A stretch of DNA of 64,000 nt from Acidobacteriota bacterium (GTDB lineage: Bacteria; Acidobacteriota; Terriglobia; Terriglobales; Acidobacteriaceae). Where the stretch lies: assembly GCA_023410055.1 (NCBI GenBank), contig JAEYQK010000018.1, forward strand, positions 9,505-73,504, read 5' to 3'. Below, piece after piece: positions 26,997-35,976 of this stretch; within the stretch, counting starts at the first letter, position 1, and the number at the start of each line of letters is the position of its first letter. Position numbers and translations under genes: made by a program. The notes beneath the pieces are model-generated. The model saw only the letters and a program-made list of their open reading frames with translations. It ran no database searches and had not been told where the DNA came from.

Positions 26997-28859
26997 ATGG
27001 CTAGTAAAGTATCATCCTGTTTTTCCCTCCTGACCACGTGTCGAGAGATTCGTAATATCGATTTAACAAACTGGATCGAAGAAGTTGCAGAGCTATGTCA
27101 ACCAGACGGCGTTAGGTTGTGCGATGGCTCTCGGCAGGAGCATGAAAAACTAATCAACCAGCTCGTGCATACCGGACTCGCAATTCCGCTAAATCCGGAT
27201 TTACGTCCCAATAGCATCCTTGTCCGGTCAGATCCCGGAGATGTTGCACGGGTTGAGGATCGCACATTCATTTGCTCGGTTGATAAAGCCGACGCAGGTC
27301 CAACCAACAACTGGGAACATCCCGACGTCATGAAGACGAAGTTGCGCGGTTTATTTGCAGGGGCAATGCGCGGGCGCACGATGTATGTTCTCCCCTATTG
27401 CATGGGGCCAATCGATTCTCCCAATGCGAAGCTCGGTGTCGAACTTACCGATTCTCCGTATGTGGCGATCAACATGCAAATAATGACCCGATCGGGAATC
27501 AAGGCCTTGCAAAGGATCAACAACGGTGAGGAGTATGTACGGGCATTGCACTCTGTCGGCGCACCGCTGCATTCCGGCCAACGAGAATATAGTTGGCCTT
27601 GCCATCCATCTGAAAAGTACATTTGCCACTTTCCCGAGAGCCGCGAGATATGGTCGTTCGGTTCGGGCTATGGAGGGAACGCTTTACTAGGAAAGAAATG
27701 CCATGCACTGCGCATTGCATCGGCACAAGCACGTGACGAGGGCTGGTTGGCGGAACACATGCTCATTCTCAAGATCACCAGTCCCGCTGGAAAAGTGAAG
27801 TACATCACGGGCGCATTTCCCTCTGCCTGTGGCAAGACCAATCTTGCAATGCTCGTGCCGACGATTCCTGGTTGGAAGGTGGAAACGATCGGAGATGACA
27901 TCGCGTGGATGAAATTCGGCGAAGATGGCAGGCTCTATGCGATTAATCCTGAAGCAGGGTTCTTTGGAGTCGCCCCTGGCACCAGCATGGAATCGAACCC
28001 CAACGCCATTCGGACTGCAACCAGCAACTCAGTCTTCACGAATTGCGCACTCACTGCTGCTGGCGATGTCTGGTGGGAAGGCCTGACGCAAGCCCCCCCG
28101 CAAGACCTAATCAGTTGGTTGGCTCGTCCTTGGCAGGGAGAAAGCGCCGCGGCAGCCCATCCCAATGCACGCTTCACAGCACCCGCGGAACAGTGCCCCG
28201 CTATGGCGCCAGAGTGGGAATCTCCTGCAGGTGTTCCGATTGATGCGATTTTGTTTGGCGGGAGGCGCTCTACAGTGGTGCCGCTGGTAACGGAGGCATT
28301 CAACTGGGCACACGGAACTTTTCTAGGAGCTACGGTCAGCAGTGAAACAACAGCGGCGGCAGTAGGGACTGTTGGGAATCTGCGCCGGGACCCGATGGCG
28401 ATGCTTCCCTTCTGCGGTTACAACATTGGCGACTACTTTCGGCATTGGCTTAAGGTTGGAGATTGCCCCGGCGCGGTTTTGCCGCGTATCTATTGCGTCA
28501 ACTGGTTCAGAAAGAATGCGCACGGCAAGTTTCTATGGCCAGGCTATGGAGAGAACAGCCGCATCTTGAAATGGATTTTCGAGCGTTGCGAAGGGACAAT
28601 CTCCGCAATGGATACGCCAATTGGGCGGATGCCACAGATTGAGGATCTGGATATCTCGGGACTCGCCACTCGGTCGCAAATTCTAGATGAGTTGCTTCGG
28701 GTGGATACCAATGCCTGGCAGGAAGAAGCACGCTTGATCGACGATTACTTCACTCGCCTGGGAGAACGGGTGCCGGCACAGTTACGGCGGGAACTCGCTA
28801 TGTTACGCGATCGCCTGGCGTCAGCCAAAACAAACCGCACGGAGAACACCAGCAAATGA
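26997..28859 (+). CDS. pckG: phosphoenolpyruvate carboxykinase (GTP)
   Basis: About 620 aa, the usual length for GTP-dependent PEPCK, which interconverts oxaloacetate and PEP. Visible motifs: 'SVDKADAGPTNNW' near residue 75, the P-loop 'FPSACGKTNLAML' near residue 268, 'ETIGDDIAWMKF', and the C-terminal 'PFCGYNIGDYFRHWL'. ATG 26997 is preferred, with GAGG eight bases upstream; a TTG at 26943 in frame has no Shine-Dalgarno. It sits downstream of a cobalamin riboswitch, which is not usual for pckG. Its stop overlaps the transporter gene (ATGA). Confidence 0.93.
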   Translation: MASKVSSCFSLLTTCREIRNIDLTNWIEEVAELCQPDGVRLCDGSRQEHEKLINQLVHTGLAIPLNPDLRPNSILVRSDPGDVARVEDRTFICSVDKADAGPTNNWEHPDVMKTKLRGLFAGAMRGRTMYVLPYCMGPIDSPNAKLGVELTDSPYVAINMQIMTRSGIKALQRINNGEEYVRALHSVGAPLHSGQREYSWPCHPSEKYICHFPESREIWSFGSGYGGNALLGKKCHALRIASAQARDEGWLAEHMLILKITSPAGKVKYITGAFPSACGKTNLAMLVPTIPGWKVETIGDDIAWMKFGEDGRLYAINPEAGFFGVAPGTSMESNPNAIRTATSNSVFTNCALTAAGDVWWEGLTQAPPQDLISWLARPWQGESAAAAHPNARFTAPAEQCPAMAPEWESPAGVPIDAILFGGRRSTVVPLVTEAFNWAHGTFLGATVSSETTAAAVGTVGNLRRDPMAMLPFCGYNIGDYFRHWLKVGDCPGAVLPRIYCVNWFRKNAHGKFLWPGYGENSRILKWIFERCEGTISAMDTPIGRMPQIEDLDISGLATRSQILDELLRVDTNAWQEEARLIDDYFTRLGERVPAQLRRELAMLRDRLASAKTNRTENTSK

Positions 28860-30466
28860 TCGCTACGACAGCAGGCATCTTGAAGGATTCTCCACTGATC
28901 GTGCTCTTCCTTGTCTCAGGGATCGGTTACATGGTGGGGGAAATCAGTTTTTTTGGTTTTCGACTTGGGTCGGCGGGCGTCTTGTTTGCTGGTCTCACTC
29001 TCAGCGCTCTATGCCCCGGCCTAGCGGTCCCGGAAATCTTCGGAACGTTCGGTCTCATACTTTTCGTTTATGGAATGGGGCTGCAATCCGGACGTGGATT
29101 CCTACGCAGCTTCCGGGAACGGGGCATTCGATACTGTATCTTCACGGTGGGAACCCTGTTGGCTGGTTGCGTCGCTCTTCTAGCGGTATCGCGCTGGCTC
29201 CGCTTGCCCAGTGAACTCGCGGCCGGTCTCTTTGCAGGCGCCACAACCAATACTCCGGCACTGGCAGTGGTGATTGAGGCGGCTCACAACAGCACTCCCG
29301 CCGAAGCGTACAGCATCGCCTATCCTTTCGGCGTTCTTGGTATTCTGGCCTGCTTTCACTTGGTCAAGATTATCTGGAAGCCCGAGCTAACGTCCGAACA
29401 ATCCGAAAACCTTATCCAGACCCGCAATTTTTCCGTGAAGAATCCAGGTGTGATTGGAAAGACGATACATGAACTGGATCTTTTATACCCAGCCGGTGGT
29501 TTCCGGTTTAGTCGGGTACACCGCTGTGGCACGACCCACGTTGTCTCCAAGAATACGCAGTTTGAGGCTGGAGATGTGGTAGTTGTGGTGGGTGATGAAG
29601 ATGGATTCAAGCGCGTCGAAGCGATTCTCGGCGCGCCGATCGAGACACAGTTCGAAAGTGACCGGACAGAGATCGACTATCGTCGGATAACTGTCTCGAA
29701 CAAAAAACTGGTAGGCAAACGTCTCTGCGAACTCGTGTTCCCGGAGAATTGCCAGTGCGCTATAACCCGGCTCCGCCGAGGGGACGATGACTTTATCCCA
29801 ACGCCGGAAACACGTCTAAGCTTTGGGGATCGCATACGAATTGTGGCCAAGCGCAATGAGTTGAGCGTGCTCTCGCGCTATTTCGGAGATTCCGTTAGGG
29901 GATCGTCTGAACTGGATTTTGCCTCCGTGGGGATTGGACTGGTGCTCGGCGTTCTGGTAGGAATGATCCCCATCCCGCTGGGACACTTTGGCACGGTTCG
30001 GCTAGGCTTTGCTGCGGGGCCGCTGTTGGTCGCGCTTTTTCTGGGACATTGGGAACGCACAGGCCCAATTACATGGACTATTCCGGTAAGCGCCAATCTT
30101 ACATTGCGACAGGTTGGGCTACTTCTCTTTTTGGCTTCCGTTGGAGTCCGGTCTGGCCCCGGCTTCATCGCCACACTCCTGAAGAACGGCCCGCTGCTTC
30201 TGGCTGGCGGGGCGATTGTGACGCTCTGCGTCACCGTCCCGGCGCTTGTTATTGGCTACAAAGTGATGCACGTGCCCTTCGACGAATTGCTGGGAATGGT
30301 CTCCGGAATACATACGCAACCTGCAGCGGTTGCCTTTGCTTCGCATGTTACTCACAGCGAAAAAGTAGAAGTGGGATATGCGAGCGTCTACCCCGCAGCC
30401 ATGATCGTCAAGGTTATTCTTGCCCAACTTATCCTTGGATTGGCATCGCTTTCGGTCCTCAGATAG
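28856..30466 (+). CDS. AspT/YidE-family transporter with two TrkA-C domains
   Basis: A 536-aa membrane protein: an N-terminal block of about five TM segments, two central RCK_C/TrkA-C domains (around 'FEAGDVVVVVGDEDGFKRVE' and 'LSFGDRIRIVAKRNELSVL'), and a C-terminal TM block ending 'GIHTQPAAVAFASH'. This duplicated architecture is typical of the aspartate:alanine exchanger superfamily. Coupling to pckG suggests transport of a C4-dicarboxylate or amino acid that feeds oxaloacetate metabolism; that is inference. Convergent with the gene at 30567. Confidence 0.8.
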   Translation: MIATTAGILKDSPLIVLFLVSGIGYMVGEISFFGFRLGSAGVLFAGLTLSALCPGLAVPEIFGTFGLILFVYGMGLQSGRGFLRSFRERGIRYCIFTVGTLLAGCVALLAVSRWLRLPSELAAGLFAGATTNTPALAVVIEAAHNSTPAEAYSIAYPFGVLGILACFHLVKIIWKPELTSEQSENLIQTRNFSVKNPGVIGKTIHELDLLYPAGGFRFSRVHRCGTTHVVSKNTQFEAGDVVVVVGDEDGFKRVEAILGAPIETQFESDRTEIDYRRITVSNKKLVGKRLCELVFPENCQCAITRLRRGDDDFIPTPETRLSFGDRIRIVAKRNELSVLSRYFGDSVRGSSELDFASVGIGLVLGVLVGMIPIPLGHFGTVRLGFAAGPLLVALFLGHWERTGPITWTIPVSANLTLRQVGLLLFLASVGVRSGPGFIATLLKNGPLLLAGGAIVTLCVTVPALVIGYKVMHVPFDELLGMVSGIHTQPAAVAFASHVTHSEKVEVGYASVYPAAMIVKVILAQLILGLASLSVLR

Positions 30467-30566
30467 CAGCCGTAGACAGAATGAGTTCCGAATGCATCAT
30501 CAGCAAGCTTGGTCTCCGCGACTCGTCCGCAAGAGCATAGAACGCTCCTCTCACCGTCGCGGAGTA

Positions 30567-31598
30567 TCAAGCAGCAATGGCGGCTTCTACAAGACTGGAT
30601 AATTGCGTGGCCAGTAGAAACGAAGACCTCGCCGCGGCTTCGCTCAGCATGCCCAACCCGCAGCTAGCGGTAATCAGAGAATGCGCAAGAACATCCTCCA
30701 ACTGGGTTTGATTGGAGTGCGTCGCGAGCGCGAGGCGGAGAAGGAGGTCCTGCCCTGTCATTCCGTCGAGAGATACCATGGTTGGAACAAGTCCCAAGGC
30801 GACAGTGCCGCCGCGCTGAACGAACGCTTTCGCCTCAATAGCGGAGAAGAACGCATCCACATTGGAATGCGCATCAAAAGAGAGAATGTCAGGACAGAGC
30901 TGAGGGAGCATACAGAACGGAAGATCGTTGCAGCAGTGCAACCCGACAATTGCTCCGGTCGAGCGAATTGCTGTGATTACTCGTCCGAGAATGCGAGCCG
31001 TCTCAATCCTCGGCCATGGCAACCGGTCGAGTGTTGACAGGCATAGTGCCGGTTCATCGATAAACAGAATGACAGGAAGACCAGCAGCCTGAAGTCTTTC
31101 CACTTGCCAGTGAGCAAGCCGAATAACGTAGCTAGCTACGGCATCAAGAAGTTCGCGGTCAAAAGCGAAAGGCATTCCGGCCCGGAACAAGTAAAAACCG
31201 AGTGTAATCGGGCCTTCAAGTTGGCCCTTTACTGCACGAGCGTGCAGAAAAATGCCATCCTCCAGCGCGGCAGCGAACGCGAAGAAGCCTTGTGCGCTAT
31301 TCCAATCGAGAGCGGCAGAACCGTATCGCAGCGCCTCGAAGAACTCAGAACTGCGATCTTCCCTGACCTCAAATCCGTAACCCTTTGATCGGGGGAAAAC
31401 CATCCGGGCAAGTTCGCCCAGAGCCTGCACAATCGCTTGCTCGCTCTTGGAGCGTTGCGGCAGTTGTGGCCAGAAGGGAATAAGCGGTGAGTGTTGAGCA
31501 ACAAACCGGACAGCAGCCTCCCCACTCTTAAATGGCAGACTTCCGATTCCCGTGACACATCCAGGAGGAAGAATCTTCGTTGCCTCCGCGCTGTTCAT
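30567..31598 (-). CDS. core-MetE-like (UROD/MetE fold) methyltransferase
   Basis: A 343-aa protein like the C-terminal catalytic half of B12-independent methionine synthase. 'PGCVTGIGSLPF' and 'IPFWPQLPQRS' at the N-terminus mark the family. 'VILFIDEPAL', 'GLHCCND' (HxC zinc-ligand motif) and 'TASCGLGMLSE' (second zinc Cys) follow, so zinc binding is probably retained. The methyl donor is unknown; stand-alone core-MetE proteins use corrinoid or other donors. ATG 31598 overlaps the stop of the flavoprotein gene (ATGA). Third gene of the metE operon. Confidence 0.7.
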   Translation of the reverse strand: MNSAEATKILPPGCVTGIGSLPFKSGEAAVRFVAQHSPLIPFWPQLPQRSKSEQAIVQALGELARMVFPRSKGYGFEVREDRSSEFFEALRYGSAALDWNSAQGFFAFAAALEDGIFLHARAVKGQLEGPITLGFYLFRAGMPFAFDRELLDAVASYVIRLAHWQVERLQAAGLPVILFIDEPALCLSTLDRLPWPRIETARILGRVITAIRSTGAIVGLHCCNDLPFCMLPQLCPDILSFDAHSNVDAFFSAIEAKAFVQRGGTVALGLVPTMVSLDGMTGQDLLLRLALATHSNQTQLEDVLAHSLITASCGLGMLSEAAARSSFLLATQLSSLVEAAIAA

Positions 31599-33244
31599 GA
31601 CCTTACCTTGCAAGGAACTTCGTTGGACGTTGCCACGGTAAAGCTCGTGCCGACATTGCCGCCAATGCAAGCGCCGTCCAGTTGTTGTCTTGTCTCTACA
31701 ACCGCAAGCAATTCCGAAATGACGTCTGCGGCGCTATACGAATGGGCACCGGGCTTGAGGAACTGGATGATGCCACTGAGAGCGGTCCCCGCAGTAATCA
31801 CGCCCGGTTCGACATAGGACTCGCGAACCTGAGGTAGGCCGATCGTCGCAAGAAGAGCATTACAGAGACACTTCCGCCCCCAAGCCTCAGATTCTTTCCC
31901 GCCTTTTGCGCAATATGCGCTGACCTGTTCACTCGGACACCGATATCCAACGCTGCCGTCGGCCCGAAGAAAGGCCGCACGAAGATAGCCCAGATCGCAG
32001 AGGCGCGGACGTGAGTCACAAACCTCTTTCTCTGAAATCGTATCTGCAAGGCTGACCACCTTAAATGGAAAGCCCGTCGGCGATGCCAGCGGGTCCGTCA
32101 ACACGCGAACGGTTCCGTTGAGAATGCGCTCCATCACCGCAGCCTTGTAGTCAGCGCGCATGCCGGACTCACGACAGAAAGCAAACGCCGTTCCCACTTG
32201 AACGCCGGCAGCGCCCTCCTCTAATGCATCACCAAGCCTCCGCGCCGAGCCGTATCCACCCGCCAACCAGAACGGCAACCCGAGCGATCTCACTTTCCCG
32301 AGGTCAACCCGGTCGCGCTCGCCGTAGACGGGCTCACCTGATGAATTGAGTTGGAGATGGCCTCGCGGAGGCGCGTTATGCCCGCCCGCCGTGTGGGCTT
32401 CAATAACGAAGCCGTCCACCCGGCCATTGGCTTTTTGGGCCAGCGTGGCGGCCAGAGCACTCGAAGAGACGATAGCGCAAAAGCGCGGGCGAGTCAGTGC
32501 CGGCAGCGGCCCAGTGAAGATACTTCGCGGGTCGAAACGCATCAGGGGATCTTTGCCAGGCGGACAACCGGCTACATGCAGGGGATATGTCGCTGTTTCA
32601 TGATTTACAAATCGGTCTAGAATCCCTGGAACTTTCATCGGGATGCCAGCGCCCATGAGCACGTAGCTCACTCCCGCCAGCATCGCACCGTAGAGCGAAG
32701 CGAGATGCAACGGCTGCACTTTCTCCAGAAAATTAATCCCGACCGGGTTGCCGTGACCTTGCCGCGCAAGCCAGACCTCAGCGAAATTCGCCAGAACACA
32801 GGTTTCAAGGAACTCTTGAGACGCTACCACCCCGTGTGCCGGTGCAAGCGTGTACGAGCGAGTAGCTGGTTTTCCACCCTCTATGAAATACCTCTTCCAT
32901 ATTCGGTCAGCGACCCCCGGAATCGGAAAGTGCGCAAATGCTGATCGTAGTGCATTCCCCGGATCGCCGTCTTGAAGTCTCCGAATCATCACCTGGTCAA
33001 TTGCAGTGCCCGAAACCACTCCGAGCTGTCCCAGCATCGACACCGTGCGAGCTAGCCGCCAGTCAGAAACGGCGACACCCAGGCCACCTTGAATAATCAG
33101 AGGCAGCCTGCGCGGTTCACTATGGGAACGCCGCAATATGTCCGCAGACGAGGGAGTGAGCGGCGAGCGTTGCGCAACCAGCCTAACGGCAGCACTCCTA
33201 TCGTCCGGCGGCGATGCAGTCTTCGCAATCTCCGTGCCCTTCAT
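31595..33244 (-). CDS. PfaD/nitronate-monooxygenase-like flavoprotein
   Basis: A 549-aa protein of the 2-nitropropane dioxygenase-like TIM-barrel family, closest in length and layout to PfaD/trans-AT PKS enoyl reductases. Evidence: 'IIQGGLGVAVSDWRLARTV', 'NPVGINFLEKVQP', 'LMGAGIPMKVPGILD', 'GFVIEAHTAGGHNAPPRG', 'PFWLAGGYGSARRL', 'GAAGVQVGTAFAF'. No polyketide synthase is nearby, so the substrate is open. ATG overlaps the metE stop (ATGA). The first ~30 residues (AAVRLVAQRSPLTP...RSHSE) resemble the N-terminus of the core-MetE-like protein encoded next to it, suggesting a copied 5' end. Confidence 0.75.
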   Translation of the reverse strand: MKGTEIAKTASPPDDRSAAVRLVAQRSPLTPSSADILRRSHSEPRRLPLIIQGGLGVAVSDWRLARTVSMLGQLGVVSGTAIDQVMIRRLQDGDPGNALRSAFAHFPIPGVADRIWKRYFIEGGKPATRSYTLAPAHGVVASQEFLETCVLANFAEVWLARQGHGNPVGINFLEKVQPLHLASLYGAMLAGVSYVLMGAGIPMKVPGILDRFVNHETATYPLHVAGCPPGKDPLMRFDPRSIFTGPLPALTRPRFCAIVSSSALAATLAQKANGRVDGFVIEAHTAGGHNAPPRGHLQLNSSGEPVYGERDRVDLGKVRSLGLPFWLAGGYGSARRLGDALEEGAAGVQVGTAFAFCRESGMRADYKAAVMERILNGTVRVLTDPLASPTGFPFKVVSLADTISEKEVCDSRPRLCDLGYLRAAFLRADGSVGYRCPSEQVSAYCAKGGKESEAWGRKCLCNALLATIGLPQVRESYVEPGVITAGTALSGIIQFLKPGAHSYSAADVISELLAVVETRQQLDGACIGGNVGTSFTVATSNEVPCKVRS

Positions 33245-35583
33245 GGCCGTACCTCGCAAGGGTGTTCGTCCGACGATGCCTTGGCGAGGAGCCGTCGCAG
33301 ATTCCGGGCGGCGGCGACCATCTCAGCAAGTGCTGGAGTGACTTCGTCCCAGCGGCGCGTTTTCAAGCCGCAATCCGGGTTCACCCAGAGCTGCCCAGCC
33401 CTCAACATGGTGAGAGCCTTACCAAGGAGAGCTTCGATTTCGTCAGTTGCCGGAATCCGAGGCGAATGTATGTCATAGACGCCTGGTCCGATTTCGTTGG
33501 GATACCGGTAACGCGCAAATACGCTCAGCAACTCCATCTGCGACCGCGAGGTTTCCATTGAAATGACATCCGCGTCCATGTCGCCGATGGACTCGATGAT
33601 GTCGTTGAACTCCGAATAGCACATGTGGGTATGAATCTGAGTCTCGTCTCGGACTCCAGAGGATGCCAGGCGGAATGCGGTGACTGCCCACTCCAAATAA
33701 CTCTTCCAATCGGCTCTGCGCAGAGGCAGGCCCTCGCGAATGGCGGGCTCATCGATCTGTATGATGGAAATACCCTCCTTTTCGAGATCGCACACCTCGT
33801 CCCGAATGGCGAGCGCTATCTGGCGACAGGTCTCTTCTCGCGGCTGATCGTCACGCACGAGCGACCACTGCAAGATCGTCACCGGTCCCGTAAGCATTCC
33901 TTTCACGGGTTTCTGAGTCAGAGATTGGGCGAAACGCGCCCATTCCACCGTCATTGGCCTGATGCGAGCAACATCGCCATAGATGATGGGTGGTTTGACA
34001 CAACGAGATCCATAGCTTTGAATCCAACCATTCTGGGTAGCGGCAAATCCCGACAACTGCTCGCCGAAATATTCCACCATGTCGTTGCGCTCGAATTCGC
34101 CGTGTACCAGCACATCGAGGCCAAGTTTCTCTTGAAGTCGGATCGCATTCTCAGTTTCTTGTTTGAGAAAGGCCTGATAGTCAGAGGAACTTTTCTTGCC
34201 AGTTTTGAACTCCGCCCGCGCTGCTCGAACCTCTGGTGTTTGCGGGAACGAACCAATTGTTGTGGTGGGAAGCAGCGGAAGATGAAGGCGCGTCTTTTGC
34301 AGTTGATGACGTATTGGATACGCACTTTTGCGGCGCAGCATCTCAGGGGTGATGTGCGATACACGAGCCTTAACGCGTTGGTCGTTAATCAAGGGCGACT
34401 GGCGGCGGTTCTCCATCGCTTCTCGATTTGCCGAGAGTGCTTCCTGCACCGCCGCGCGTCCTTTGCCAATAGCCTGCGCCAGGACTATAACCTCTTCCAA
34501 TTTTTGCTTGGCGAAGGCAAGCCATTGCTGCAAGCCATTGGGTAGGCCGCTTTCGGAGTCAAGATCGACAGGCGAATGCAAAAGAGAGCAGGACGGCGCG
34601 ATCATGAGCCGGTCTGCCCCAATCTTGTTGGCCGCTTCCTCCAGGAAGGCCAGCGCACGATTCAGGTCTGTCCTCCAAACGTTCCGGCCATCGATCACGC
34701 CCAAGGAAAGCATGAGATCTGTTCGAGCGGCGGACAATGCCACGGCTAGCTGCTCGGGGGCACGAACCAAGTCGAGGTGCAGCGCCGATACCGGTAGTCG
34801 AAGGATGTCGTGAAGGTTTTCACGCAGACCGCCAAAATACGTAGCTAGAAGAACTTTCAAACTTGTGGAGCGGTCAATATACGAATAGGCTGCTGTGAAC
34901 GCAGCGCGTTCCTGTGGGCTCAGATCGAGCACGAGACAGGGTTCGTCCATTTGTATCCAATCCGCGCCGGATGCCGCCAATTGGCGTAATACGTCTGCAT
35001 AGACAGGAAGAAGTTCGTCCAGATGCGTTAGCGGACGGACGCCCGTATCGCGCGCCTTTCCAAGCAACAAAAACGAGACTGGACCCAACAGCACCGGGCG
35101 TGTGTGGATTCCCAGTTTCTTGGCCTCTTGGAATTCTTCCACGGGCTTGCATGACACCGGATGGAATCGTTGCGTAGTCTCGAATTCAGGGACGATGTAG
35201 TGATAATTCGTGTCGAACCATTTGGTCATCTCCATTGCTGGAAGGTCAATCTTCGTTTCCCCGCCGGAATGCATCTGGAGCCCTCTGGCCATGGCAAAAT
35301 AGGCGCGTAGATCGAACTTCTCACCAGCAACTTTGTACCGAGAAGGAACTGCTCCAACCATAACGGCAGCATCCAGCACATGGTCATAGAAGGAGAAATC
35401 ATTGCTAGGAATATGGGTCAGCCCCAGTTGCTGCTGCAATTCCCAGTGTCTTCTCCGAAGCGATTGTCCGGTCGCAAGCAGACTGCTTTCGGCGATCTTC
35501 CCGGCCCAATAACCTTCTAGCGCTTTTTTCAGTTCTCGTTGTGCGCCGATTCGCGGAAATCCTAGGTTTGAGGCAATAGCCAT
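33241..35583 (-). CDS. metE: B12-independent methionine synthase
   Basis: A 780-aa full-length MetE, which transfers a methyl from 5-methyltetrahydropteroyl-triglutamate to homocysteine. N-terminal 'NLGFPRIGAQRELKKALEGYW' and C-terminal catalytic signatures 'PTTTIGSFPQT', 'IIQIDEPAIREGLPLR', 'IHTHMCYSEFNDI' (HxC zinc site) and 'WVNPDCGLKTRRW' (second zinc Cys) are all present. ATG 35583 follows GGAGG. A cobalamin riboswitch on the same strand lies upstream, so the gene should be switched off when B12 is available. Confidence 0.96.
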   Translation of the reverse strand: MAIASNLGFPRIGAQRELKKALEGYWAGKIAESSLLATGQSLRRRHWELQQQLGLTHIPSNDFSFYDHVLDAAVMVGAVPSRYKVAGEKFDLRAYFAMARGLQMHSGGETKIDLPAMEMTKWFDTNYHYIVPEFETTQRFHPVSCKPVEEFQEAKKLGIHTRPVLLGPVSFLLLGKARDTGVRPLTHLDELLPVYADVLRQLAASGADWIQMDEPCLVLDLSPQERAAFTAAYSYIDRSTSLKVLLATYFGGLRENLHDILRLPVSALHLDLVRAPEQLAVALSAARTDLMLSLGVIDGRNVWRTDLNRALAFLEEAANKIGADRLMIAPSCSLLHSPVDLDSESGLPNGLQQWLAFAKQKLEEVIVLAQAIGKGRAAVQEALSANREAMENRRQSPLINDQRVKARVSHITPEMLRRKSAYPIRHQLQKTRLHLPLLPTTTIGSFPQTPEVRAARAEFKTGKKSSSDYQAFLKQETENAIRLQEKLGLDVLVHGEFERNDMVEYFGEQLSGFAATQNGWIQSYGSRCVKPPIIYGDVARIRPMTVEWARFAQSLTQKPVKGMLTGPVTILQWSLVRDDQPREETCRQIALAIRDEVCDLEKEGISIIQIDEPAIREGLPLRRADWKSYLEWAVTAFRLASSGVRDETQIHTHMCYSEFNDIIESIGDMDADVISMETSRSQMELLSVFARYRYPNEIGPGVYDIHSPRIPATDEIEALLGKALTMLRAGQLWVNPDCGLKTRRWDEVTPALAEMVAAARNLRRLLAKASSDEHPCEVRP

Positions 35584-35688
35584 CGCATCACCCTCCTTAG
35601 TTTTCTGACTAAAGTCCACGAATCTGCCTAGCCCGAACAGCACACTTGTGCTTCGAGTAACTTGAGAAGAGAAAGATGGAGTGATGGA

Positions 35689-35755
35689 CCAACACCCTCA
35701 CTAATCTCCCCTCGGAGATTCGCGGAATCTACTTGCCATTTCGGCAAGGTGTTGG
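35689..35755 (-). promoter_or_regulatory. metE: expression platform of the metE riboswitch
   Basis: Read on the minus strand: CCAACACC (35748-35755) can pair with GGTGTTGG (35689-35696), enclosing two hairpins (TTGCCGAAATGGCAA and AATCTCCGAGGGGAGATT). CCAACACC overlaps the end of the B12 box region, so ligand binding could switch this three-way fold. It is likely to control readthrough or translation of metE. Confidence 0.5.
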
Positions 35756-35925
35756 CAGGTCTTCGGACTTGCAGGCTTGAAACCGCTCCTACTGACCATC
35801 GCTTCCCAATCCTGGAGAGGATCAGTGCTTATGATGGCGTTCGTTCCTGCTTACCGCTGCGGGGCAGTCCCAGAGTTTCACTGGATTCCCTTTTCAGCGT
35901 TCAACAAATGTGTAACGCACCAACA
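35754..35925 (-). ncRNA. cobalamin (B12) riboswitch, upstream of metE
   Basis: Minus-strand reading gives GGTGCGTTACA at the 5' end, 'GAAAAGGGAA', 'GACTGCCCCGCAGCGGTAAG' and the B12 box 'AAGTCCGAAGACCTGCC' (35754-35770). The second metabolic B12 switch on this strand lies before nrdD. Confidence 0.93.
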
Positions 35926-35933
35926 ACAACTCC

Positions 35934-35962
35934 AGAATAGTTGCTTCGGTCTCGTGCGTCAA
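35934..35962 (-). promoter_or_regulatory. sigma-70 promoter of the metE operon
   Basis: On the minus strand TTGACG (35957-35962), exactly 17 bases, TATTCT (35934-35939). The predicted start is at about 35927, right at the riboswitch 5' end. It lies just after the cbiZ stop codon. Confidence 0.65.
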
Positions 35963-35976
35963 ACTGGTAGTGGGTT

